A stretch of 64,000 nt of DNA from positions 5,332,001-5,396,000 of the forward strand of contig OZ244148.1 of NCBI GenBank assembly GCA_965216255.1, read 5' to 3'. The notes below the pieces were generated by a model. That model was given only the letters and a program-made list of their open reading frames with translations, did not search any database and was not told the DNA's origin. This DNA comes from G965216255 sp965216255. GTDB lineage: Bacteria > Bacteroidota > Rhodothermia > Rhodothermales > Bin80. Positions 1 through 7,102 of this stretch are shown here, piece by piece; the stretch's first letter is position 1; every line of letters begins with the position of its first letter. Position numbers and translations under genes: made by a program.

Positions 1-1
1 C

Positions 2-97
2 TCAAATCTCCAACATCGAAAAGCTCGACAGGCTCTTGGGTGAGGACTGACATCCAGCCAGAAGAAGGACAAAGGCGAGGAGGACCATATCCAGCAT
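2..97 (-). CDS. possible short lipoprotein or lipoprotein remnant
   Basis: The frame encodes about 31 residues beginning MLDMVLLAFVLLLAGCQSS, a hydrophobic stretch followed by a lipobox (LLAGC). It stops only 15 residues after the lipobox cysteine, so it is either a very small lipoprotein or the N-terminus of a frameshifted one whose remainder lies outside the window. A longer in-frame extension upstream has no recognisable features. I do not recognise a family. Confidence is low because a short hydrophobic frame can occur by chance. Confidence 0.2.
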   Translation of the reverse strand: MLDMVLLAFVLLLAGCQSSPKSLSSFSMLEI

Positions 98-739
98 GAT
101 ATATCTGCCGTTTTGAGACCGGGTCTGGAAATGTTTTGTGGGCACTGTCACGGTTGTGTCCAAGGCAAGATGCAAGACGGAACATAGATACGAGGAATAT
201 ACAGCCCACCAGATCGTGCAAATCGTCTCCAGACGTATCTTAAGTGTGACGTAGGCCGCGAGAGCAGAGCCCATATATGGGCCTAAAAATGGCCATATGA
301 GTCAGTTTGGTCCAAGCGCGCATAATCCACTAAAATCGTCCGCTTTCCACCTGCTGTCGGCTCTAAGATCGGCTGCATCCCTTCCGAATCGTGCCTTGCT
401 TTCACCGTACATCCAGGGTTTCACGAGCACTTGCCCGCAAGTATTCGTGATATCCTAAGAAAGGCGGTCGTTGCGCTCTCTTTGCCTCCTACGAAATGAC
501 GCAGAGCGGTAGCGAATCACTGATAGGCTACTGCGCGGCAGTTAAGATCGCCATAGCGAGCATCGGCACGATGAGAACCTGTTTCAGATCAATCCCGGCA
601 GCGCGAACAGCGTAATCGGCCTGCGACCGGTTACGCGTGCCGCACGGCGCGTATCCGTCTCAATCCTGTCAGGTCAAACGAGTAAATGAGACTTGCATTC
701 CAGATCACGTCGGGGCTTCCCGAAATTCCGGTCCAAATG
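98..739. other. intergenic or decayed stretch
   Basis: No reading frame here resembles a known protein on either strand, and no RNA gene or clear promoter was found. The right end probably contains the eroded N-terminal half of the AraC-type regulator that becomes recognisable further on. Confidence 0.3.
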
Positions 740-1137
740 GGATTAGTGACCAGAGAAGAAATCAAATGCGGCTCTTGACAGGCGAACAGGGCGCAAGACC
801 TGGTCACAGCCACCGCATCTCCAGAGCAGTCAAGCGGCTCCAAAAATACTTCGATCAGTCGATTCCGACCGAGAGGCTTGCCAAAAAGATCGGGATGAGC
901 GTCTCGGGCTTTCACCATTGCGTCAAGGCCATCACGAGGATGCCCCCGCCTCAGTCCCAGAAGTAGCTACAGCTCCGGGAGGCGCGCCGCCTCCTACTCA
1001 GTGAAGATCCCGATGCCGCGCCAGCCGGTTACCGGGTGGGCTATAACGACACCTCGCACTTCAGTCGGTGATTCGAACGGCTCTTCGGGAAGCCGCCGAT
1101 GCGCGACGTAGAACGGTTGTGGGAAGCCGCGAGGAGG
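740..1137 (+). pseudogene. AraC-family regulator pseudogene, interrupted by IS66
   Basis: The translation matches the C-terminal half of AraC regulators of the AraC_N (YqhC-like) type. It has the hinge LLTGEQGAR, then HRISRAVKRLQKYFDQ, the first helix-turn-helix around MSVSGFHHCVKAIT, and the second around AGYRVGYNDTSHFSR, ending FERLFGKPPMRD. Two in-frame stops break it: TAG at 964-966, where the family has Gln, and TGA at 1069-1071. The N-terminal ligand domain is too eroded to follow. IS66 inserted four codons before the original stop; the tail (AGC GCC GTG TAA) resumes at 3609-3620 after the target duplication. The gene is dead independently of the insertion. Confidence 0.75.
1130..1137. 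repeat. IS66 target site duplication, left copy
   Basis: CGAGGAGG directly abuts the left end of the IS66 element and is repeated exactly at 3601-3608. Eight base pairs is the usual IS66-family duplication length. Confidence 0.9.
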
Positions 1138-1223
1138 GTAAGCGTGCGGTGAAACCCATCTGGATAAGGTGACGATTTCTCGGGAGATTACTCATAGCCC
1201 CGAGGACTCAAAGCCTGGATGGC

Positions 1224-1516
1224 ATGAGACAGCCCAGACGTACGGCGGAAGAAATGTTTCCGCTCATGGAACAGTATGAAGAAAGCAGCCAGACCGCTGC
1301 AGCGTTCTGTGCCGAGCGCGGCATCTCGTATGGGCAGCTGTTTTACTGGCGTCGGAAGTATCGCCTGGAGGCTGCGGCAGCGGCGCCTTTGTGGAGATTG
1401 GCAGACCCGTGGCAGGTGAAGAGGCGCAAGTGGAGATCATGTACCCGGGCGGGATACGCGTGCGCCTCTTGGCGCCGGTATCTGCCTCGTACCTGGCGCA
1501 GCTGGTGCAGTCATGA
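1224..1516 (+). pseudogene. tnpA: IS66 accessory protein TnpA, frameshifted
   Basis: The first about 50 residues match IS66 TnpA, a small helix-turn-helix protein, with the segment AFCAERGISYGQLFYWRRKY. After a run of GCG repeats near 1371-1376 the expected C-terminus (GAFVEIGRPV through RVRLLAPVS to YLAQLVQS) lies in a different frame, so one base is missing there. Read with that correction, the gene ends with TGA at 1514-1516, which overlaps the tnpB start as ATGA, the usual translational coupling in this family. Confidence 0.75.
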
Positions 1517-1837
1517 TCGGACTGGGGCCTTCGCGCCGGTATTTCTTTTACCGGCCGCCGGCCGACATGCGCAAGAGCTTTGAGGGCCTGTGCGCCTTGG
1601 TGAAAAGCGGCATGAAGCGGAATCCCATGTCGGGGGGACATCTTTGTGTTCGTCAATAGGAGGCGGAGCCATCTGAAGGCGCTTTCGTGGGACCGAAACG
1701 GCTTTGCCTTGTTTTACAAAAGGCTTGAAGCGGGTACGTTTGAGCTGCCGAAAGAGGATATGCCGACGTGGACGCAGATGGTGATGTTACTGGAGGGAGT
1801 GTCGCTGAAGTCCGTACCGGCGTCGGTATGCGGTTAA
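1513..1837 (+). pseudogene. tnpB: IS66 accessory protein TnpB, frameshifted in a G run
   Basis: The start overlaps the tnpA stop. The beginning reads YFFYRPPADMRKSFEGLCAL, which is diagnostic for IS66 TnpB. At the six-G run 1632-1637 one G is extra: with five, the frame continues SGDIFVFVNRRRSHLKALSW and on through YKRLEAGTFELP to the stop at 1835-1837. As written, translation ends about 40 codons in. It is either a genuine frameshift or a homopolymer sequencing error. Confidence 0.75.
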
Positions 1838-1907
1838 GAGCCGGAAATCGGGATAAATAGTATGTGGAAACGTGGAACAATGCATGTGCAGACGTTGTTG
1901 AACGATC

Positions 1908-3482
1908 ATGCAGCCCGAAGCACATTCCTCCCTCTCTTCTGCGGATATTGAGACCTTCCGTGCGCAGCTTGCCGCGGTGCTTCAGCAGAACGTCAGCCTG
2001 TCCGAGGTAATCAATCAGCTGAGCGAAGAGAACAGCCGGCTGCAGGCGAAATTGGAGAGCAAGGACAAACAGCTGGCTGAAGCCCTCCGCCTGCTCTTTG
2101 GCTCCAGGAGCGAAAGGTATGTACTGGGGCCGGAGGCGCAGCAGGGCCTCTTGTTTGACGACATGGAGCTCGAGGTGCCCCTGCCGCCCGAGCCCGAGAC
2201 GGATCAGCCGAAGCGGAAGCGGCGCAAGGCCAAGCGGCGTCCGGACTTCGAGGATTTGCCGGATCACCTGCCCCGCGAGACGATCGTAATCGAGCCTGAA
2301 GAGGACACGACAGGTCTCATTTGCATCGGCATGGAGAAGACGCAGTACCTGGAGAGCGTGCCCAGCATGATAAAGGTGGTCGAGATTCATCGTCCCAAGT
2401 ACGTGGACCCGACCGATGAGGACAGCGGCGTCATCATCGCCGAGTTGCCTCCGCGGCTGGTGGACAAGGGCATGGCCGGACCGGGATTGTTGGCCGATGT
2501 GGTGGTTAACAAGTACTGTGACCACTTGCCCCTGTACCGGCAGCAGCAGCGTTTCCGGCGGGAAGGCATTGAAATTGCCAAGTCCACGCTGGGAGGCTGG
2601 ATAGCGCAGTCGGCGTGGCACCTTGGGCCGCTGTATGATGCACTCAAGCAGGAGGCGCTCTTAAGCGGGTATCTGCAGGCGGATGAGACGCGTATCCAGG
2701 TCCAGGATCGAAAGAAGAAGGGCAAGACCCATCGGGGTTTTTACTGGGTGTACCACACTCCGGAGCAGAAGCTGTTAGTGATGGAGTATCGCAAGAGCCG
2801 TGCCCGTGCAGGTCCGGTGGCGTTCTTGGGTGGGTATGCGGGAGCGTTGCAGACGGACGGGTATGTGGCCTACAACGTCTTCGATGCGCATCCGTCTATG
2901 ACGGTCTACGGATGCATGGCGCATGCGAGACGCAAGTTCTACGACTGTCGTAGCTACGAACCGGAGAAGGCCGAGCACGTGTTGACAAAGATCAGGCGAC
3001 TCTACGCCATAGAGCGCAGGCTGCGAGAGGAGGGTGCCAGTGCGGAACGTCGGCGCGAGGTACGTCAGGAAGAGGCCCGGCCTGTACTGGAAGCGCTGAA
3101 GCCCTGGCTGGAGGCGAACGGGGGGTTGCCCAAGAGTCCTTGGGGCCAGGCGATCAACTATACGCTCGGCCTTTGGAAAAGGCTGACCCGATACCTGGAT
3201 GAGGGGCGCGTGGAGCTGGACAATAACCTCATTGAAAATGCCCTGCGGCCGTTGGCTATCGGCCGCAAGAATTACCTGTTCGCGGGATCACATGATGCGG
3301 CCCAGCGGGCAGCCGTGGTCTATTCGCTACTTGGCACATGCAAGCTACACGGTGTTAATCCCCAGGAGTGGCTCACGGACGTGTTCGAGCGCATCCCGAC
3401 GCATCCGGCCAGGCGCATAGCTGACCTCTTGCCTCATCATTGGCAGAAGGCACGACAAGCTGACAAACACAAGGCGGCATAG
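1908..3482 (+). CDS. tnpC: IS66-family transposase TnpC
   Basis: This is a 524-residue DDE transposase of normal length. An N-terminal coiled coil (about residues 15-65, heptads such as LSEENSRLQAKLESKDK) is followed by a basic linker and the degenerate zinc-finger-like region seen in Bacteroidota members, with only one cysteine (GLICIGMEKT). The central catalytic domain contains the candidate acidic residues in LQADETRIQV, LQTDGYVAYN and LIENALRPLAIGRKNY. The C-terminal IS66 region is present (SLLGTCKLHGVNPQEWL). The reading frame is uninterrupted, so this is the only protein of the element that appears functional as sequenced. Confidence 0.95.
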   Translation: MQPEAHSSLSSADIETFRAQLAAVLQQNVSLSEVINQLSEENSRLQAKLESKDKQLAEALRLLFGSRSERYVLGPEAQQGLLFDDMELEVPLPPEPETDQPKRKRRKAKRRPDFEDLPDHLPRETIVIEPEEDTTGLICIGMEKTQYLESVPSMIKVVEIHRPKYVDPTDEDSGVIIAELPPRLVDKGMAGPGLLADVVVNKYCDHLPLYRQQQRFRREGIEIAKSTLGGWIAQSAWHLGPLYDALKQEALLSGYLQADETRIQVQDRKKKGKTHRGFYWVYHTPEQKLLVMEYRKSRARAGPVAFLGGYAGALQTDGYVAYNVFDAHPSMTVYGCMAHARRKFYDCRSYEPEKAEHVLTKIRRLYAIERRLREEGASAERRREVRQEEARPVLEALKPWLEANGGLPKSPWGQAINYTLGLWKRLTRYLDEGRVELDNNLIENALRPLAIGRKNYLFAGSHDAAQRAAVVYSLLGTCKLHGVNPQEWLTDVFERIPTHPARRIADLLPHHWQKARQADKHKAA

Positions 3483-3600
3483 CTGCCAAGCGCCGAGTGT
3501 GCCGGATCCGGCAAGCCCACCTGCTCTCCGCCTTCCAGCCGTCCTGTACCCATCGGCACACCTGTAGCTGCCGCTGACCTGTACTTCACCGGACGCTTAC

Positions 3601-3608
3601 CGAGGAGG
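3601..3608. repeat. IS66 target site duplication, right copy
   Basis: This exact copy of CGAGGAGG sits next to the right end of IS66. The following bases restore the reading frame and stop codon of the interrupted AraC-type pseudogene. Confidence 0.9.
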
Positions 3609-3620
3609 AGCGCCGTGTAA

Positions 3621-3908
3621 ACGGTCAATCCTTGCGCTGTCTGGATGAAAGATGAAACGGTAGAAACGTAGGGTTCCTATCGTATAAATACGCTTGATAC
3701 CCAATAAAAGAGTGCTGCAAACCTTCTTTGTGGAGGCAATGGGAGCCGGATCAAGTGGCTCACAATTGTCTCCGTCCCGAGTCCTTGCTCACGGCCCATT
3801 GGCTAGGTCACCCGCCAGCACGCTTGCTGTGCATTCCTGTTGAGTGTGTTCGATTGTGGCCGTTGCAGACAGCGGATGAAACAGGAAAACCTTTCCGCCT
3901 CCATTGCA
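3621..3908. other. non-coding stretch between two mobile elements
   Basis: No frame with recognisable homology was found on either strand. The stretch lies between the end of the AraC remnant and the repeat module that was split by the neighbouring 2.25-kb element. Confidence 0.3.
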
Positions 3909-3987
3909 GTAACGGCCGCTCAGGGCGTGTTAATGTGCTTCGGACGTGTTCTAGTGCGACAAAGGCCACGAAAATGGCGTGTGGGGA
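3909..3987 (+). repeat. repeat module X, copy 1, left part
   Basis: From GTAACGGCCGCTCAG onwards this stretch is closely similar to 10128-10206. It is interrupted after TGTGGGGA by the 2.25-kb element and resumes at 6239. The two copies also stay similar when translated in one frame (SNGRSGRVNVLRTC against GNGRSDRVIALRTC). That may be a trace of an eroded coding sequence or simply DNA similarity. Its function is unknown. Confidence 0.6.
3980..3987. repeat. 8-bp target duplication of the 2.25-kb element, left
   Basis: TGTGGGGA precedes the left inverted repeat and recurs exactly at 6239-6246. Removing the element and one copy restores similarity with the intact module at 10128-10300. Confidence 0.88.
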
Positions 3988-4079
3988 GGCGTTGCGCCAA
4001 AATTAATTGGTGGGCGGTGGAGACTGTTGTACGAAACGCGTCTTCCGTGCACATATACGTCGCCTGTCAATGCATACTG

Positions 4080-5090
4080 AGCGCAATCTCGAAAATAGGG
4101 ATCCGAGCTTTGACAATACCGGGGCCAGCGATCACGAGTGGCGTCTGTTTCTGCTCAGGCCGTGCAGCCAGATTGTAGGTCTGCTCAGCCGGGGACTGGG
4201 CAGAGGCCGAAGCAGCAGCGCAGCCGACGGTGATGCCGGCGGAACGAGCGAATCCGGACAGGAAGCCGCAGGGCTGCTGCACGGCCCGGGCTGTGGAGGC
4301 TCGCAACAGGGGCACGTCTCACAGACGGGTGATGTCCTCGAGGTGGCACGCACACAGCGGCCGCTCGAGGTGTTCACCGAACGACCTCTGGCACGAGAAG
4401 ACTACGTGGCGCTGTGGATGGACGCCGCCGTCTTGCAGGGCACGCCGTTTGTCTCTTGCATGGGGCCACCATAGAGGGCCGCAAGCGAAGCTGGGTTTTA
4501 CGGAGTCGACGCTGCACAATAGATGCGCCGTGGAGCGAATGCTGCAGCACCTCATCGAACTTGGCACAGGCCGGGGCCTGGTATGCGTGATGCCAGGGAC
4601 ACGAGGGCTCTACACCGCCCTGCAGGAGCACTTTGGAGCGTCTCTGAAGGTGCAGAGGTGTCAGACGGTTCTCAGCTACTGCCCGAAGACGACCGGATGG
4701 CGACACGCCACGCGTTGCTGCGCGCCGGGCAGGCTCCGGACTACGACGAGGCCAAACGTGCATGGATACCGCTCCACGGTGCAGTGAAAAAGGCCAACCT
4801 GACAGCGGGACGCTATCTGAAGGTCGGACTGGAAGAGACCCTGAAGCTGCAACGGGCGGGCGTGTAAGCCCCCTTGGGCAGGAGCCTGAAGACCACCCGC
4901 TGCATCGGTCATGCCAGCCTCCGTCTGGCCCGCCGGCTGCGCGCACGCACCCCCTGGATGCCCCCCGAAGTGCGCAATGCGCACATGGCGCTGGGCCTGT
5001 GGGAGATGGAAACACGTATGCACCGTATGGCCCACGCCGCGTATTTTCCGCGTTTACGTGAATGCCTTTTTGGAGTCTCCTCTAACCCAT
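4080..5090 (+). pseudogene. IS256-like (mutator) transposase pseudogene 1
   Basis: Fragments of a mutator-type transposase appear in shifting frames. RPLAREDYVALWMDAAVLQGTPF corresponds to the first catalytic block and LGFTESTLHNRCAVERML to the conserved segment after it. The second aspartate region is weak at GLVCVMPGTRGLYTALQ (the family has Asp-Gly where this has Pro-Gly-Thr). QAPDYDEAKRAW, LEETLKLQRAGV, LGRSLKTTRCI and YFPRLRECL belong to the C-terminal part. Frameshifts occur near 4450 and 4665, and there is an in-frame TAA at 4865-4867. Catalytic residues are lost, so it is inactive. Confidence 0.7.
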
Positions 5091-5102
5091 GATACCGACG
5101 CC

Positions 5103-6222
5103 ATGACAAGAACTGTTACGATACCTGCCCCCGACGATGGCCTCGCAAAATTCCTGCAGGCCTTTGGCGTCTGCGGTACATAGGCCAAGATGCTGGCATT
5201 ACAAGACATAGCGCGGGTACAGGAACTGCTAGCCATCTCAGCCATGGATACGGAGGTGGAGCATCTTTGTGGCAGCTATCATTGCAGCGACGAGCTCTAC
5301 GAAGGCCGCTACCGGCGGTGGGGACCAATCAGGGGTCCGCAGGGAGAACGTGCGCCGGTCCGGGTTCCGCGCGTACGGGACAGGGAAACGGGCAGGAACG
5401 GAGACCTACCACAGGCTACGCAAACACATCCATGGATGACCAGAGGCTGAGCCTGACCTTGCTCAAGGGGGCATAAGCCAGCGTGATTACAGACAGGTGA
5501 CCCAGGACTTTGCCCACGGCTTTGGGCTTAGGGCGAGATCGGTGCGGCGCTCCTTCATCCGGGGTGGAGCACAGGTTCTGGAGCAGTTCTATGATCGCAG
5601 CTTTGAGGGCCTGGATCTTGAAGGTATCGGGATAGACGGCAAGCACTTTGCCCGCTACGTGGTAGTGGTCTGCATGGGGATTACCACAAGCGGCGAGGAG
5701 GTAGTCCTCGGCTATGTGCAGACACCGTCAGAGAGGCCATCCATGGACTGCTGGACGAGCTGATTGATCGTGGTCTGCGCTTTAACCAGGGGCTGCCCTG
5801 CATGGTGGACGGAGCGAAAGGGATCCTCTCGGTGGTGCGCAAAGTCTTTGGCCGGCACAAGATCCAGAGAATGCGGGGAAGGCCCGAGAAGAAAGAGGAC
5901 CAGCAGCGGTATACGACCCGGTTACAAAAGGCCTATCGGCCTACGTACGAGACGGCGAAGGCGGCGCTGGCGGTCATCCACGATGAGCCGACGGGCACCC
6001 ATCCCGAGGCGGCCAGGAGTCTGCAAGAGTGCATGAAAGAGATACTGACACTGTGGGACTGGCCAAGGATCTGGTCCACAGCCTGCGGACCAATAACGTG
6101 ATGCTGAAGCGTATTCCTCATGCAGAGCATTTCCCGAATATTCGGGCAGCCCTGCAGAAAAGTATGTGCAGAGCCTCGCATAACACATCATCCAACCATT
6201 TGCGCCCACCGCCCGCTAACTA
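5103..6222 (+). pseudogene. IS256-like (mutator) transposase pseudogene 2
   Basis: This is a second, different mutator transposase. The N-terminal part has GRYRRWGPIRGPQG and VRVPRVRDRETG. The catalytic part has LEGIGIDGKHFARYVVVVCM, then GEEVVLGYVQT, then LLDELIDRGLRFNQGLPCMV with the second Asp in MVDGAKGILSVVRKVFGRHK. The C-terminal region has PTYETAKAALAVIH. Breaks include TAG at 5181-5183, a frameshift near 5450-5480 and another near 5735. The last codons run up to the right inverted repeat, so this frame is the better candidate for the original transposase of the element. Confidence 0.72.
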
Positions 6223-6238
6223 ACTTTGGCGCAACGCC

Positions 6239-6340
6239 TGTGGGGAGCCCCTAGTGGGATTTTAATGCCTCATTTGACTCGGATTCGGCCATAATTCCCC
6301 GGTTTGACAGTGTTGTCCTGAAAGCGTCGCAGTGCCCGTT
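6239..6340 (+). repeat. repeat module X, copy 1, right part (starts with target duplication)
   Basis: It begins with the TGTGGGGA duplication (6239-6246) and continues with the sequence that follows GTGGGGAGCCCCTA in the intact copy near 10199. Similarity persists through the CCGGTTTGAC and AAGCGTC portions. Together with 3909-3987 it reconstitutes one module. Confidence 0.6.
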
Positions 6341-6344
6341 TTTC

Positions 6345-6607
6345 GCCTGCTTCGGGGGAGCTACCCCAACCCCTTCGTTATTATGGCCTATGTGGAGTTC
6401 GATCTACCGTAGCGCGCCCGAATCATGCTGGAAGTGCTTGGACAGCGTGTCTTGGCATTGCCTCCCAAGGAGATGGAGGCAGGGTGGGGATCCCGGTTGG
6501 AAATGAATTACTTGGCGCTAGCTTCCGGTACGTTCGTGAATCGGATAACGGCAGACATGGGTCCCCGGGCATCCGTTCGGTCCGCTCGTCTAGTAGTGCT
6601 GCGGTGA
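6345..6607 (+). pseudogene. T9SS sorting-domain fragment, duplicate of the neighbouring LRR gene's 3' end
   Basis: The stretch reads as a type IX sorting domain: SYPNPF-like start, VEFDLP, then LGQRVLALPPKEMEAGWG, ending SARLVVLR and TGA. It is nearly the same DNA as the 3' end of the LRR gene about 3 kb downstream. It has an in-frame TAG (6410-6412) and lacks 9 bases found in the intact copy. No LRR or Ig part precedes it, so it is a headless copy left by duplication or deletion. Confidence 0.75.
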
Positions 6608-7102
6608 GCACGGCAGAGGATATGGTTCAAAGACTGGCAGCAGAGGATGCTGCGCGGCGGAATAGCTCACCTTGCCTGATGGATTTGCAGCGGGCGCATG
6701 GGCGGGGTATGCGGGGTTTGGCGTACGCGGTTATCAATCAGGAACAGGCGTGCATGGCCCGGGCCGCATCTCTCGATCTTGAGAACTCCCGCGTATGAGG
6801 CGCCCTATACATGCTTGTCAAGGTGGCTATATTGCCTGATCTGCAGGTGAGCACTTTCTACGCCATGTGGTTACAAGTGGCTGTAGTGGCGGAAATGCGG
6901 AAGCTGCGGCTATTTGTTTAGGGCATGCTAAAGCCAAAACACGGCATAGGCTTCAAAGGTTCGACATTACTTCTTGTGGAGGTCCAACGCAGTGACTTTC
7001 AAGCGGGTGTTTACCGAAGCAGGTAAACCTCGCCCGGTCACCGGGCATGGTAGGCGAATTGACAGGGGCGCGTCGTACTACGGGTCAATAGAGGGTTTGG
7101 TC
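6608..7102. other. duplicated 3' flank, then unassigned upstream region of the LRR gene
   Basis: Up to about 6768 the sequence matches the flank following the LRR gene stop (9629-9789), so the duplication covers gene end plus non-coding flank. From about 6770 to the LRR start I see no gene. A frame can be extended upstream of the LRR gene to 6974, but it has no signal peptide or domain there, so it is treated as leader or promoter DNA. Confidence 0.5.

Larger units (their letters stand above)
1138..3600 (+). mobile_element. IS66-family insertion sequence, 2463 bp
   Basis: The element is bounded by inverted ends GTAAGCGTNCGGTGAA (1138-1153 and 3585-3600, 15 of 16 identical). It is flanked by exact CGAGGAGG duplications and contains the standard tnpA-tnpB-tnpC order. 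The exact duplication shows that the insertion is recent relative to the two stops in the host pseudogene. tnpC is intact, while tnpA and tnpB each need one single-base correction, so mobility is uncertain unless those indels are sequencing errors. Confidence 0.93.
3988..6238 (+). mobile_element. 2251-bp IS256-like element with two decayed transposase frames
   Basis: The ends (3988-4020 and 6206-6238) are 33-bp inverted repeats with four mismatches, starting GGCGTTGCGCCAAA. The flanks are exact 8-bp duplications, matching the 8-9 bp typical of IS256. Inside are two different mutator-type transposase pseudogenes in the same direction, which is about twice the length of an ordinary IS256 element. 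No internal copy of the terminal repeat was seen near 5090. It could be one IS256 element nested in or beside another, or an unusual two-transposase element. Everything inside is broken, so the element is immobile on its own. Confidence 0.8.

Noticed and set aside
631..918. Minus-strand open frame of 95 codons over the AraC remnant
   Set aside because: It is the complement of recognisable AraC sequence and has no features of its own.
1653..2621. 322-codon minus-strand frame opposite IS66 tnpB and tnpC
   Set aside because: It is a shadow of the high-GC transposase genes; its translation has no domain and the plus-strand products are well supported.
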